DNA from: Mameliella sp. MMSF_3455 | GTDB taxonomy: Bacteria; Pseudomonadota; Alphaproteobacteria; Rhodobacterales; Rhodobacteraceae | NCBI RefSeq assembly: GCF_030733205.1 | Contig: NZ_JASHJL010000008.1 | Coordinates: 1 to 64,000 of the forward strand | Direction: 5' to 3' | Length of the DNA stretch: 64,000 bases | In this document: positions 51,456 through 60,554 of the stretch, piece by piece | Numbering within the stretch: the first letter of the stretch is position 1 | Layout of the letters: every line of letters starts with the position of its first letter | Notes under the pieces: generated by a model | The model's input: the letters and a program-made list of their open reading frames with translations, nothing else | What the model was told of the DNA's origin: nothing | Database searches by the model: none | Translations under genes and position numbers: made by a program

Positions 51456-52333
51456 GCGCCACGCGCGGATCGGTCCTGGTCAATGCGCTGGTGCTGGTCG
51501 GGGCGCTGGCGGCGGCGGCGACCGTGCTGCTGGTGCGCGCCGGGCACAGCGTGGAACGCCAGCGCGCCTGGCAGGGCGCCGCACAGATGGAGGCCTACCT
51601 CGACGGGTTTGACGCGCTGGCGGTTGCGCTGCTCGAAGGGGACCACAGCCCGGCCGATCACGCGGGCGAAACCTGGGCCCGGCCGATCCGGGATGCCGAA
51701 CTGGACCGGGGCCGTGTCAGCGGCGGGATCGAGGATCTGCAGGGGCGGTTTAACGTCAACTGGCTGTCTGTGCCAGAGGACCTCCAGGCGCGTGAGGGTT
51801 TTGCTCGGCTGCTGGCCGGCGCCGGTCTGCCGCAGGAGACGGCCAGCGCGATCCGGGACTTCCTGTCGCCGGGCGGCCCGAGCAATGCGGCGGCCTACAC
51901 GGGGGTGCGGCCAAGGGGCGGGCCGGTAAAGGACATTGCCCAGTTGCGCGCCGTTCCCGGCCTGACCGATCGCCAGTATGCCCGCCTTTCGCCGCTGATC
52001 GCGGCGTTGCCCAGCGACACGCGGCTGAACGTGAACACCGCCCCGCCCGAGGTGCTGGCCGCCTGGCTGCCTCAGTTGAACGGCGCCCAGGCGCGGGCGC
52101 TGGCGGCGTCGCGTCAGCGCGCGCCCTTTGCCTCGGTCGCGGACCTGTTGCTGGCCTTGCCGACCGCAGCGGCGGCCGAGGTCGACGACACGCGGTTGAC
52201 GGTGGGCAGCGACTGGTTCCTGGCCCGCGCCACGGTCGAGCTTGACGGGCGGCGCCTGTCGCGGCGCACGGTCTTGTACCGACAGCCGCTTCCCGTCGGG
52301 GTGCGGGTAGACTATCGTCTGCCCGATGGCTGA
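51452..52333 (+). CDS. gspK: Type II secretion pseudopilin GspK
   Basis: The 293-residue tip pseudopilin. The short leader MSATRG precedes SVLVNALVLVGALAAAATV; position 5 is not Glu, as is usual for GspK. The large helical insertion domain includes GGIEDLQGRFNVNWL (the calcium-binding DLQGRFN hallmark) and a helix-hairpin-helix-like RLNVNTAPPEVLAAWLP. Its overlap with gspJ and gspL is a few bases. Confidence 0.93.
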   Translation: MSATRGSVLVNALVLVGALAAAATVLLVRAGHSVERQRAWQGAAQMEAYLDGFDALAVALLEGDHSPADHAGETWARPIRDAELDRGRVSGGIEDLQGRFNVNWLSVPEDLQAREGFARLLAGAGLPQETASAIRDFLSPGGPSNAAAYTGVRPRGGPVKDIAQLRAVPGLTDRQYARLSPLIAALPSDTRLNVNTAPPEVLAAWLPQLNGAQARALAASRQRAPFASVADLLLALPTAAAAEVDDTRLTVGSDWFLARATVELDGRRLSRRTVLYRQPLPVGVRVDYRLPDG

Positions 52334-53498
52334 TTTGGCAGAGTTTTCCCCCGTCCCGACCGACCCCGGCCTGGCGACCGCGCCGGTCGGTGGCCCCGTG
52401 CCGCGCGGGCGGTACGTGGCGCTTGTACCGGGTGAGGCGGTGCCGCTGGTGGCGCTGGACCTGCCGGGCCGGTTGCGCGGCGTCGCGCGCGAACAGGTGG
52501 CACAGCGGCAACTGTCCGATCTGCTGGGCCCGGAGGCCGGTGCGCTGCAGATGCGCCCCTTTGCGCTGGACGGCAACGCCGAGGGCTGGACCCGTGTTCT
52601 GGTGGTCGAGCGCGCGGCCTTGGCGCGCTGGCGCGAACACGTTGGCAAAGGCTGTGTCGCTGTCCTGCCCGACTACCTGGCCTTGCCCGTCGACGAGAGC
52701 AGCTGGACTGTGGCGGGAACGCCCGAACGTGTGCGCGCCCGGTTCGGACCTGCGGACGGCGTGACCACCACCGAATCCGCGTTGTGCCTGCAGGCAGAGG
52801 CGATCATGGCACGCGACGGCGCGCCCGACCGTGTCTGTCGCCATGGACCGCCGCTGCCGGAGTTCGAAGCCTGGCTGACGGCGCGGGACATTCCCCTGGT
52901 CGAGGGGATGCCGGACCAGACGACGGACCTGCGGGCCTTTTCGCGTGGGGAAACCGGGCTGGACCTGCGCGCCGATCCGCAGGCCGCGCGCAGGCGGCTG
53001 CGCCGCCAGCTGTCGGCCTGGCGCTGGCCGGTGCTGACCGGGGCCGTGGCGGCGGGTCTCTGGGCCGCGGCGCAGATCGCCGTGATCCGTGCCACGGAGG
53101 CGGAAACCGCCGCGCTGACCGCCCGTGCCACAGAGCTCACGCGGGCAGAGTTCATTCCGTCGGGCCCGATCCTCGATATACGGGTGCAGATCGCCCGCGC
53201 ACTGGCCGAGCGGCGCAGCGCGCTGCGCGGCCGCAGCGGCAGGGTTTCCCCGCTGGACCTGTTCGCCGGGGCGGCGCCGGTCCTGTCCGGGGCAGGGGCG
53301 CGGCTGGAGACCGTGGCCTGGACGCCGGAAGAAGGGCTGCAACTGGTGCTGGACATTGGGGATTTCGCGGCGGTCGATGCGCTGGTCGATAGCCTTGCGG
53401 CTGAGGGTCTGCGGATCACCGTGCGCGACGCGCGACTGGGCGAAGAGGGCAACGTCACTGCCGACCTGACGATCCGGGAACCGGAGCAGGGTGGATGA
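52326..53498 (+). CDS. gspL: Type II secretion assembly protein GspL
   Basis: A 390-residue bitopic protein: an actin-like cytoplasmic domain (about 25-225, with ALVPGEAVPLVALDLPGRLRG), one membrane span near 235-255, and a periplasmic ferredoxin-like domain ending GLRITVRDARLGEEGNVTADL. Known: GspL links the secretion ATPase GspE to the inner-membrane platform. It overlaps gspK by eight and gspM by four bases. Confidence 0.88.
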   Translation: MADLAEFSPVPTDPGLATAPVGGPVPRGRYVALVPGEAVPLVALDLPGRLRGVAREQVAQRQLSDLLGPEAGALQMRPFALDGNAEGWTRVLVVERAALARWREHVGKGCVAVLPDYLALPVDESSWTVAGTPERVRARFGPADGVTTTESALCLQAEAIMARDGAPDRVCRHGPPLPEFEAWLTARDIPLVEGMPDQTTDLRAFSRGETGLDLRADPQAARRRLRRQLSAWRWPVLTGAVAAGLWAAAQIAVIRATEAETAALTARATELTRAEFIPSGPILDIRVQIARALAERRSALRGRSGRVSPLDLFAGAAPVLSGAGARLETVAWTPEEGLQLVLDIGDFAAVDALVDSLAAEGLRITVRDARLGEEGNVTADLTIREPEQGG

Positions 53499-53977
53499 CC
53501 GGGCGCGCGGTGGAACATCTCTTGCGCCTGACCGGGCGCGAACGGCTCTTGCTGGGGGTCATGGCGCTGGTGCTGTTGCTGGGCGCGGGGGTTGGTCTGC
53601 TCTGGCCGCTGGCCGAGCGGCGCGCGGCCTCTGTTGCTGCGCTGGAGGAGGCGCGCGCGTTGACCGCCTGGGTCGATGCGCGGGCCGAGGATGCCCGCGT
53701 CCTGCGGTCCGCCGCCGGGCCGGGACCGGCAGAGCCGATCGGGCTGGCGGCGGTGCAGCGCAGCCTGGAGAGCGCGGGGCTGTCCGGCAACGTGGCCACG
53801 CTCTCCGCGCGGCAGGGCGGTGGGATCGAGATGCGGTTCGAGGCGGTCAGTTTCGACGCGCTGATCGGCTGGCTGACCCAGGTCGAGCCGGTCTGGGGCT
53901 ATCGTTTCGCAGGTTTCCGGCTGGATCGGGGCGCGGAGCCCGGGCTGGTCGACGCGCGGATCGAGGTCCTGCCCTGA
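53495..53977 (+). CDS. gspM: Type II secretion protein GspM
   Basis: A 160-residue bitopic platform protein: a short cytoplasmic N terminus, a single span (LLLGVMALVLLLGAGVGLLW), a helical linker, and a periplasmic ferredoxin-like domain. It partners GspL. It ends four bases before the convergent plsY stop. It is the last gsp gene here; gspC, D, E, F are not in the window. Confidence 0.86.
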   Translation: MTGRAVEHLLRLTGRERLLLGVMALVLLLGAGVGLLWPLAERRAASVAALEEARALTAWVDARAEDARVLRSAAGPGPAEPIGLAAVQRSLESAGLSGNVATLSARQGGGIEMRFEAVSFDALIGWLTQVEPVWGYRFAGFRLDRGAEPGLVDARIEVLP

Positions 53978-53981
53978 GCCA

Positions 53982-54572
53982 CTATTTCTGGCCGATCTTT
54001 GGTTCTGTCCCGCTGCGCAGTCGGGCGATATTGGCCGAATGACGCCACCAGACCAGCGCCGCCAGCAGCACCCCGCTGACCAGCAGATCCGTCCGTCCCG
54101 CGATCAGCATCCAGATCGGCGCGCCCGCCGAGGCGGCCAGCGCCCCCACCGAGGACACGCGGGACAGGTAGGCTGCCGCTGCCCATGTGGCACAGCACAA
54201 CAGGCCGATGGGCCAGGCAAGCGCCAGCATCAGGCCGAGGAAGGTCGCCACGCCCTTGCCGCCCTTGAAGCCAAGCCAGACCGGGTAACAATGGCCGAAA
54301 AAGGCCGCGACGCCCGCCGCCTGCACGGCGATCCCGTCCGCCTCGAAGGCGCGGGCGATCAGCACTGCCGCCGCGCCCTTGCCGCCGTCCAGCAGAAGGG
54401 TCGCCAGTGCCGCGCCCTTGTTGCCGGTGCGCAGCACGTTGGTTGCGCCGATGTTGCCGGAACCGATCTGGCGCAGGTCGCCCAGGTTCATCGTCCGGGT
54501 GATCAGCACGCCGAAGGGGATGGAGCCCAGCAGGTAGCCAAGCGCGGCCCAGAGGATCACCATGCCGCTCAT
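53982..54572 (-). CDS. plsY: Glycerol-3-phosphate acyltransferase PlsY
   Basis: A 196-residue inner-membrane enzyme that acylates glycerol 3-phosphate with acyl-phosphate, the first step of phospholipid synthesis. The three family motifs are visible: LLGSIPFGVLI, RQIGSGNIGATNVLR, and GHCYPVWLGFKGGKGVAT. ATG 54572 overlaps the pyrC' stop in ATGA, so it is the last gene of the pyrB-pyrC'-plsY operon; the ten-residue longer frame is not used. Confidence 0.96.
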   Translation of the reverse strand: MSGMVILWAALGYLLGSIPFGVLITRTMNLGDLRQIGSGNIGATNVLRTGNKGAALATLLLDGGKGAAAVLIARAFEADGIAVQAAGVAAFFGHCYPVWLGFKGGKGVATFLGLMLALAWPIGLLCCATWAAAAYLSRVSSVGALAASAGAPIWMLIAGRTDLLVSGVLLAALVWWRHSANIARLRSGTEPKIGQK

Positions 54573-55870
54573 GCCTCGAACACCCGCGCGCCGCCAACCC
54601 ATGTGCCCAGCACCCGGCCCTGCAGGCGGGCGCCGTCAAAGGGCGTGTTCTTGGATTTCGAGCGCAGCTTGAACCGGTCCAGCACGATGGGCTTGTCGGC
54701 GTCGAAGAGTACCAGGTCGGCGGGCGCCCCCTTGGCGATCCGCCCGCAATCCAGTCCCAGCCGTTTCGCGGGGTTCAGCGAAAGGGCGCGGAACAGCGTC
54801 GGCAGGTCCAGCTCGCCGCCGTGGTAGAGCCGCAGGAGAACCGGCAACATGGTTTCGAGGCCGACGGCACCGCTGGCGGCCTCCTCGAAGGGCAGGCGCT
54901 TGCTCTCTTCGTCCTGCGGGCTGTGATAGCTGCCGATGATGTCGATCAGCCCGGTGCGCACCGCTTCGACCACCGCCTGCCTGTCCTCTTCGGAGCGCAG
55001 CGGCGGCGTCACCTTGAAGAAGGTGCGATAGTCCGCCACGTCCATCTCGTTCAGGGTCAGGTGATGGATGGACACCCCTGCGGTGACGTCGAACCCGTTG
55101 GCCTTGGCGCGTTCCAGCGCGGGCAGGGCGCGCGCCGTGGTGATCTTGTCCGCGTGGTAGCGCACGCCCGTCATCTCGACCAGGGCGATGTCGCGGTCCA
55201 GCCCCATGCGTTCCGCCATCGGAGAGACCGAGGGCAAGCCGCGCAGAGAGGCGAATTTCCCCGAGGTCGCGGCGGCGCCCTGCGACAGGCCCGGATCCTG
55301 CGGGTGGCCGACGACCACCGCGTTCAGCGAGCGCGCGTAGGTCATCGCCCGGCTGAGCACCTTGGTGTCGCGGACCACGTTGTTGCAATCGCTGAAGGCC
55401 ACGGCCCCGGCGTCCAGCAGGAACCCGAACTCCGTCATCTCGCGGCCCTGCCGGCCCTTCGTCAGCGCCGCCATCGGCAGCACGTTGACCGGCGTTTCCT
55501 CGATCGCGCGCCGGCGGATGAATTCCAGCGCCTCGGGCGTGTCGATGCAGGGGCTGGTGTCGGGGCGCGTGACCATCGTGGTCACCCCGCCCGCCGCCGC
55601 CGCCTGTCCGGCGCTGCCATAGCTTTCCTTGTGCCGCTCACCGGGTTCGCAGACCTTTACCCCGATGTCGACGATGCCCGGCGCGAGAAAGGCATTGCCC
55701 GCGTCGATCCGGTCTGGCCGGATGTTTCGCGCGCGAAACATTTCTTCGAAATCAGTATCTTGCGTTAAGATTTCGGTAATCTTCCCGCTCTCGATCAGGA
55801 GCGCGCCGTGGGTGATCTGCCCGGCCTCTGGGTCGATCAGTCGGGCATTGTGGATCAGGGTCTGGGTCAT
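54569..55870 (-). CDS. Dihydroorotase homologue lacking metal ligands (PyrC' / PyrX type)
   Basis: A 433-residue amidohydrolase-fold protein of the dihydroorotase family. The catalytic sites are lost: the HxH ligand pair of DxHxHxREPG appears as DIGVKVCEPGERHKE (no histidines before EPG), the usual DHAPH segment is SYHSPQ, and HCED is HPQD. Known: in several proteobacteria a non-catalytic PyrC' forms a structural complex with aspartate transcarbamoylase, while an active dihydroorotase is encoded elsewhere. Here it is in an operon with pyrB, with two small membrane-protein genes between. It overlaps plsY by four bases. Confidence 0.88.
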   Translation of the reverse strand: MTQTLIHNARLIDPEAGQITHGALLIESGKITEILTQDTDFEEMFRARNIRPDRIDAGNAFLAPGIVDIGVKVCEPGERHKESYGSAGQAAAAGGVTTMVTRPDTSPCIDTPEALEFIRRRAIEETPVNVLPMAALTKGRQGREMTEFGFLLDAGAVAFSDCNNVVRDTKVLSRAMTYARSLNAVVVGHPQDPGLSQGAAATSGKFASLRGLPSVSPMAERMGLDRDIALVEMTGVRYHADKITTARALPALERAKANGFDVTAGVSIHHLTLNEMDVADYRTFFKVTPPLRSEEDRQAVVEAVRTGLIDIIGSYHSPQDEESKRLPFEEAASGAVGLETMLPVLLRLYHGGELDLPTLFRALSLNPAKRLGLDCGRIAKGAPADLVLFDADKPIVLDRFKLRSKSKNTPFDGARLQGRVLGTWVGGARVFEA

Positions 55871-56277
55871 TCTTGGCCTCTCGGGCGGGCGGCCTCGATC
55901 CGGGCGATGGTTGCCCGCGGATCGGCCTGGAACTTGATCAGATGCTTGTCGCCGGATTTCGTGACGATCTGGACGGCGGCGCCGATGGCGCGGATCTTCT
56001 CGACTTGGTCGAGCGGCACGCGGCGGTCGCCGGGACCTGCCAGCACGCCGTCCTCCAGCCGCCAGGCATGGCCCAGCTCCTCGTCCATGAGATACCAGCC
56101 GCGCAGGGCGACGGCGGCCAGCCCGCCGATGGCGCCGGTCCAGACATGCGGGTTGCCGAGCGCCCAGAGGATCGCCATGCCAAGCGCCATCGCCACGGCG
56201 GCCATGACCCAGTGGGTGCGGATATAGGTCGCGCGGTCCGGAGAAAAGACCGCCCGGGGGTCAGCCGTCATCGTCAT
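55867..56277 (-). CDS. Membrane protein of unknown function with PH-like C terminus
   Basis: A 136-residue protein: two membrane spans (VMAAVAMALGMAILWAL and VWTGAIGGLAAVALRGW) followed by a cytoplasmic segment (LEDGVLAGPGDRRVPLDQV, AVQIVTKSGDKHLIKFQAD) with the beta-strand pattern of a bacterial PH-like domain. ATGA overlap with the preceding gene and a four-base overlap with pyrC' place it firmly inside the pyr operon. No assigned function; co-translation suggests a link to membrane association of the pyrimidine enzymes, but that is inference. Confidence 0.75.
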   Translation of the reverse strand: MTMTADPRAVFSPDRATYIRTHWVMAAVAMALGMAILWALGNPHVWTGAIGGLAAVALRGWYLMDEELGHAWRLEDGVLAGPGDRRVPLDQVEKIRAIGAAVQIVTKSGDKHLIKFQADPRATIARIEAARPRGQE

Positions 56278-56816
56278 ACCAGCGCCAGCCAGAGCACCAG
56301 CGCGAGGATCAGCGCGACCGCAGCGAGGATGAGTTTCAAAGCGGGCGAGTTGCCGCTGCCCCGGCGCGCCGGGGGGCGTCCGCCACCCTGACCCCGGGCC
56401 GACCTGGACATCGGGTTGGCGCCGCGCGCGGTGGGGCGGGCCTCGCCGTAGCGGCCGACCAGTGCCAGGGGCGGGTTGATGGTCAGTTCCTGCGAGGTGC
56501 CGTCGAAGGCCTGCGGCGGCAGCACCACGGCATGTCCCTTGAGCGCGTCGATACGGTTCCGGTCCTGGGCAAGGCTGCGGGCGGGCACGTCGTAAGCGGC
56601 CGAGAGGTACTGCGAGAGCGTCATCTCGCCCAGGTCGCGGATCGCGACCACGTCGACAAAGCTTTCGCGCAGGCGGGTTGCGCCAAGCGCGTATTTCAGC
56701 GGCCACTCTCCGGTGCCGGCCATCTGGGTGAAACGTTCGACGGCCTCCGGCGGCAGGTCGAGATGGGTCAGGTAGAGCGCGGTCCGGTCCGAGCCGTTGA
56801 CCTGAACCTTTGTCAT
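56274..56816 (-). CDS. Tail-anchored protein of unknown function in the pyr operon
   Basis: A 180-residue protein with a folded N-terminal part (1 to about 120, with [19 protein letters not shown] and [13 protein letters not shown]), a basic, disordered Gly/Arg/Pro linker ([16 protein letters not shown]) and a C-terminal membrane span ([21 protein letters not shown]). It overlaps pyrB by four bases and the following membrane protein by four. No family recognised. The single C-terminal span would tether its N-terminal domain to the inner membrane. Confidence 0.75.
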   Translation of the reverse strand: MTKVQVNGSDRTALYLTHLDLPPEAVERFTQMAGTGEWPLKYALGATRLRESFVDVVAIRDLGEMTLSQYLSAAYDVPARSLAQDRNRIDALKGHAVVLPPQAFDGTSQELTINPPLALVGRYGEARPTARGANPMSRSARGQGGGRPPARRGSGNSPALKLILAAVALILALVLWLALV

Positions 56817-57763
56817 GCCACCACCTCTGTCGGTCGGGCGCGGAGGTTTCGCGCCAGCAGGTCCATCGCCGCCATGCGCACGGCGACACCCATTTCGACC
56901 TGGTCCTGGATCACGCTGCGGTTGATGTCGTCGGCCAAGGTGCCGTCGATCTCGACCCCGCGGTTCATCGGGCCGGGATGCATGACGATGGCGTCGTCCT
57001 TGGCATGGCCGAGTTTCTCGGCGTCCAGCCCGTAGCGGTGGTAGTACTCGCGCTCGGAGGGGATGAAGCCGCCGTCCATGCGTTCCTTTTGAAGGCGCAG
57101 CATCATGACCACGTCGACGTCCTGCAGCCCCTCGCGCATGTCGTCGAAGACTTCGACGCCGAAGGCGTCGATGCCCGAGGGCATCAGCGTCGGGGGGCCG
57201 ATCAGGCGGATGCGGTTTTCCATCTTGTGCAGCAGCAGCAGGTTGGACCGGGCCACGCGGGAATGGGCGATGTCGCCGCAGATGGCGATGGACAGCCGGT
57301 GCAGCCGTCCCTTGGCGCGTCGGATCGTCAGCGCGTCGAGCAGCGCCTGGGTGGGGTGTTCGTGCCGCCCGTCACCGGCGTTCAGGACGGCGCAGTTGAC
57401 CTTTTGTGCCAGCAGGTCCACCGCGCCGGAATGCGGGTGGCGCACCACCAAGAGGTCGGGGTGCATGGCATTCAGCGTCATGGCGGTGTCGATCAGGGTT
57501 TCGCCTTTCTTGATCGACGAAGCCTGCATCGCCATGTTCATCACGTCCGCGCCCAACCGTTTGCCCGCGAGTTCGAAGCTCGCCTGCGTGCGGGTTGAAT
57601 TCTCGAAGAACATGTTGATCTGGGTCAGCCCGGCCAGCGCATTGGCGTGCTTGTCGCGGCGGCGGTTGAAATCGACATATTGATCGGAAAGGTCGAGGAT
57701 CGTGGTGATCTCGTCCGGGCGCAGGGGTTCGATCCCCAGCAGATGGCGGTGGTCGAAGCGCAT
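56813..57763 (-). CDS. pyrB: Aspartate carbamoyltransferase catalytic chain
   Basis: Joins carbamoyl phosphate and aspartate in pyrimidine synthesis. The 316-residue protein has [20 protein letters not shown] (carbamoyl-phosphate loop), [29 protein letters not shown], and [16 protein letters not shown] 57763 has GAGGA upstream; the 604-residue open frame is an artefact. No pyrI is present; with PyrC' adjacent it probably forms the PyrB-PyrC' dodecamer-type complex. First gene of pyrB-(unknown)-(unknown)-pyrC'-plsY. Confidence 0.96.
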   Translation of the reverse strand: MRFDHRHLLGIEPLRPDEITTILDLSDQYVDFNRRRDKHANALAGLTQINMFFENSTRTQASFELAGKRLGADVMNMAMQASSIKKGETLIDTAMTLNAMHPDLLVVRHPHSGAVDLLAQKVNCAVLNAGDGRHEHPTQALLDALTIRRAKGRLHRLSIAICGDIAHSRVARSNLLLLHKMENRIRLIGPPTLMPSGIDAFGVEVFDDMREGLQDVDVVMMLRLQKERMDGGFIPSEREYYHRYGLDAEKLGHAKDDAIVMHPGPMNRGVEIDGTLADDINRSVIQDQVEMGVAVRMAAMDLLARNLRARPTEVVA

Positions 57764-57858
57764 TCGGTGTCCTCGGTGGCGTTCTGGACCTTTTAGGTAG
57801 GGTGCCGTTGCGGGGCAAGGCCCCCGGCACGCCCGAGGTCGCGCCGCGTGGCGATGTC

Positions 57859-57894
57859 GCGGGAGAGTATTTTTGGAGAGAAGAAGCGGGGGCG
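57859..57894 (+). repeat. Dispersed intergenic repeat, copy 5
   Basis: GGGAGAGTATTTTTGGAGAG, then AAGAAGC and GGGGGCG. Its GC-rich 5' block is degenerate (GGGGCAAGGCCCCC at about 57812-57825). It lies 37 bases before the uracil-DNA glycosylase gene in the same orientation and 96 bases from pyrB. Confidence 0.72.
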
Positions 57895-57931
57895 ATTTTC
57901 TTTGTCCCGGCGGAGGGCTAGGGTGGCGGAC

Positions 57932-58717
57932 ATGGAGAACATGGACTGGTACGCCGCGAAGGCGCTTCTGGAATGGCAACTGGAGATGGGGGTGGACGAG
58001 GCGATGCTCGACGCGCCCGTCGACCGTTTTGCCGCCCATGAGGCCGAGCAGGAGGCGCTGAAGGCGCAGCATGCGGCGCGGGCCGCAGGTGGGCGCGGGG
58101 CGGCGCCGGTCAAGGCGCCCGAGGTCGATCCCGTGGCCGAGGCGCGCACGCTGGCCGCCGGCGCGGGCGACCTGGAGGCGCTGCAGGCGGCATTGTCGGG
58201 CTTTGATCACTGCCCCTTGAAACGCGGCGCGCGCAACCTTGTGTTTGCGGATGGCGTGGCGGGGGCGCGGGTCATGCTGGTGGGCGAGGCCCCGGGGCGG
58301 GACGAGGACTTGCAGGGCAAGCCCTTTGTCGGCCGGGCCGGGCAGTTGCTGGATCGGATGCTGGCGGCGGTGGGGCTGAGCCGCGCCGAGTCGGTCTATA
58401 TCACCAACGTGCTGCCCTGGCGGCCGCCGCAGAACCGCGATCCGAAGCCGGACGAGATCGCCATGCTGCTGCCGTTCCTGCACCGGCATATCGCCCTGGC
58501 GGATCCCGACCTGCTGGTGATCATGGGCAATACCTCGTGCCAGGCGCTGCTGGGCAAGCGGGGGATCACGCGGCTGCGCGGGACGTGGACCGAGGCGGCG
58601 GAGCGGCCGACGCTGCCGATGCTGCATCCCGCCTACCTGCTGCGTAATCCGCAGGCAAAGCGCGAAGCCTGGGCGGACTTGTTGTCTCTGAAAGCGAAGC
58701 TGAGGGCGCTGGGATGA
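57932..58717 (+). CDS. Uracil-DNA glycosylase (family 4/5-like)
   Basis: A 261-residue glycosylase. A variable alanine-rich N terminus (to about 75) is followed by the catalytic core: [36 protein letters not shown] with the GEAPG motif, [12 protein letters not shown], and the C-terminal [11 protein letters not shown]. Only one cysteine (CPLK) of the four that hold the 4Fe-4S cluster in classic family 4 enzymes is found in this core, so the cluster may be missing. ATG 57932 is favoured; ATG 57941 is possible. It overlaps the LysE gene by four bases. Confidence 0.87.
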   Translation: MENMDWYAAKALLEWQLEMGVDEAMLDAPVDRFAAHEAEQEALKAQHAARAAGGRGAAPVKAPEVDPVAEARTLAAGAGDLEALQAALSGFDHCPLKRGARNLVFADGVAGARVMLVGEAPGRDEDLQGKPFVGRAGQLLDRMLAAVGLSRAESVYITNVLPWRPPQNRDPKPDEIAMLLPFLHRHIALADPDLLVIMGNTSCQALLGKRGITRLRGTWTEAAERPTLPMLHPAYLLRNPQAKREAWADLLSLKAKLRALG

Positions 58718-59322
58718 TTGTCGATCCGATTCTGATGCTGGCCTTCATCCCTGCCGGGTTGGCGCTGAACGTCACGCCGGGGCCGGACATGATGTTCTGC
58801 CTGGCGCAGGGGTTGCGCGGCGGTGCGCGCTGCGGCTGGGCGGCTTCCAGCGGCGTGGCGCTGGGCGGCATGCTGCATGTGCTGCTGGCGGGGCTGGGGC
58901 TGGGGGCGCTGGTGGCCGCCTTGCCCGGGGCCTTTGACGTGATCCGCTGGGCGGGTGCGGCCTACCTTGCCTGGATCGCCTGGAAGACGCTGCGCACCCC
59001 CATCGCGGGCAGCGATGCGCCGCCGCTGGCGCCCGGGCAGGCCTTTCGGCAGGGGTTCGTCGTCAATATCACCAATCCCAAGTATATCCTTTTTGTGCTG
59101 GCCTTCGTGCCGCAGTTCATCGATCCGGCAATGGCGGTCCTGCCGCAGTTCCTGGTCTATGGCCTGCTGATGTCGATTGGGGGTGTCACGGTGAACGGGC
59201 TGGTCGGCCAGTTCGCGGGACGCCTGCGGCGGCGGCTGGAGGGCGGCACGCGCACCGAGCGCGTCCTGCGCTACACCTGTGCCACGCTCTTTGGCGGGCT
59301 GGCCGTGCGGCTGGCGGTCTGA
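58714..59322 (+). CDS. LysE/RhtB family amino acid exporter
   Basis: A 202-residue inner-membrane protein with six hydrophobic segments. The N-terminal [27 protein letters not shown] is the family signature, as is [20 protein letters not shown] in the middle. Known: these export amino acids such as lysine, homoserine or threonine. Translationally coupled to the uracil-DNA glycosylase gene and six bases before the phosphoesterase gene. Confidence 0.92.
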   Translation: MIVDPILMLAFIPAGLALNVTPGPDMMFCLAQGLRGGARCGWAASSGVALGGMLHVLLAGLGLGALVAALPGAFDVIRWAGAAYLAWIAWKTLRTPIAGSDAPPLAPGQAFRQGFVVNITNPKYILFVLAFVPQFIDPAMAVLPQFLVYGLLMSIGGVTVNGLVGQFAGRLRRRLEGGTRTERVLRYTCATLFGGLAVRLAV

Positions 59323-59328
59323 GGGGCC

Positions 59329-59922
59329 ATGCGTATCCTTGCCTTTTCCGACCTGCACCTGTCGCGGCGCCACGCGCGTGCGCTGGTCGAGGCAAGCGGC
59401 GAGGCCGACCTGGTGATCGGCGCCGGTGACTTCTGCCATGTGCGCGAGGGGCTGGAGCACGCTATGGCGCTGCTGGAAGGGCTGCGCGCGCCAATGGTGG
59501 CGGTGCCGGGCAATTGCGAAACGGCGGAGGAATTGCGCGCCGCCGCCCTGCCGGGCACGACCGTGCTGCACGGTGAGGGGGGCGAGGTGGAGGGCCTGCG
59601 GCTCTTCGGTCTTGGCGGGGGAGTTCCCGTGACGCCCTTTGGCGACTGGTCCTTCGACCTGACGGAGTTAGAGGCCGTGGACATGCTGGGCCGCTGTTCC
59701 GAGGCGGACTTGCTGATCACCCATTCGCCGCCCAAGGGGATTGCGGATGTCACCTCGCGCGGGGTGTCCGTGGGGTCCACCGCGATCCGCGACGCCATCG
59801 ACCGGCTGCAACCTGCGCTTGCGGTTTGTGGCCACGTGCACGATTGCTGGGGCCAGGAAGGCCGGATCGGGAACAGCCGCGTCGTGAACCTCGGGCCTTC
59901 GCCAGTCTGGTTCAACCTGTGA
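59329..59922 (+). CDS. Calcineurin-like metallophosphoesterase
   Basis: A 197-residue phosphoesterase. The metal motifs run in order: FSDLHLS (D-x-H), GAGDFCH (GD), VPGNCE (GNxE in place of the usual GNHD/E), THSPPKG, and CGHVHDCW (GHxH). Known: the family hydrolyses phosphomonoesters or diesters; the substrate cannot be told here. Seven bases separate it from moaB. Confidence 0.88.
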   Translation: MRILAFSDLHLSRRHARALVEASGEADLVIGAGDFCHVREGLEHAMALLEGLRAPMVAVPGNCETAEELRAAALPGTTVLHGEGGEVEGLRLFGLGGGVPVTPFGDWSFDLTELEAVDMLGRCSEADLLITHSPPKGIADVTSRGVSVGSTAIRDAIDRLQPALAVCGHVHDCWGQEGRIGNSRVVNLGPSPVWFNL

Positions 59923-59929
59923 GGACACC

Positions 59930-60472
59930 ATGAGCCGTATCGACGAATCCAAGGACTTCATCCCGGTCCGAATCGCCATCCTGACCGTGTCGGACACGCG
60001 CGGGCCGCAGGATGACCGGTCCGGGGACACGCTGGTGCAGCGGCTGACGGATGCGGGCCATGTCCTGGCCGATCGCGCGATCGTGAAAGACGAGCGCGCG
60101 CTGATCGCGGACAAGCTGCGCGGCTGGATCGCCGATCCGGAGGTCGACGTGGTGATCTCGACCGGGGGGACCGGGTTGACGGGGCGTGACGTGACGGTCG
60201 AGGCGCACAGGGATGTCTACGAAAAGGAAATCGATGCGTTCGGAACGGTCTTCACGATGGTTTCCTTCAAGAAAATAGGGACTTCCGCGGTGCAGAGCCG
60301 TGCAACGGGCGGGGTTGCCGGGGGCACTTATCTGTTTGCGCTGCCGGGCAGCACGGGCGCCTGCAAGGACGCCTGGGACGAGATCCTGAGCCTGCAACTG
60401 GATTATCGCCACCGTCCCTGCAACTTTGTCGAGATTTTTCCGCGACTGGACGAACATCAGCGACGGAAGTGA
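59930..60472 (+). CDS. moaB: Molybdenum cofactor biosynthesis protein MoaB/Mog family
   Basis: A 180-residue molybdopterin-binding protein: ILTVSDTRGPQDDRSGDTL at the start, VVISTGGTGLTGRDVTVEA (nucleotide/molybdopterin loop), and LFALPGSTGACKDAWDEI. Known: MoaB/MogA proteins adenylylate molybdopterin or bind it. It follows the phosphoesterase gene by seven bases. No other moa genes are in the window. Confidence 0.93.
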   Translation: MSRIDESKDFIPVRIAILTVSDTRGPQDDRSGDTLVQRLTDAGHVLADRAIVKDERALIADKLRGWIADPEVDVVISTGGTGLTGRDVTVEAHRDVYEKEIDAFGTVFTMVSFKKIGTSAVQSRATGGVAGGTYLFALPGSTGACKDAWDEILSLQLDYRHRPCNFVEIFPRLDEHQRRK

Positions 60473-60554
60473 TCGCGACTTGCGTATAACTCCCCGGGGT
60501 TTGAATGCATCCCCGCGCTTCTATTTCAGAAGGGTGCACCGCGGAGTTTGAAAG

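Noticed and set aside
56813-58627. A 604-residue frame that would extend PyrB at its N terminus
   Set aside because: Homology starts at ATG 57763 with a ribosome site; the extension is antisense to the uracil-DNA glycosylase gene and crosses repeat copy 5.
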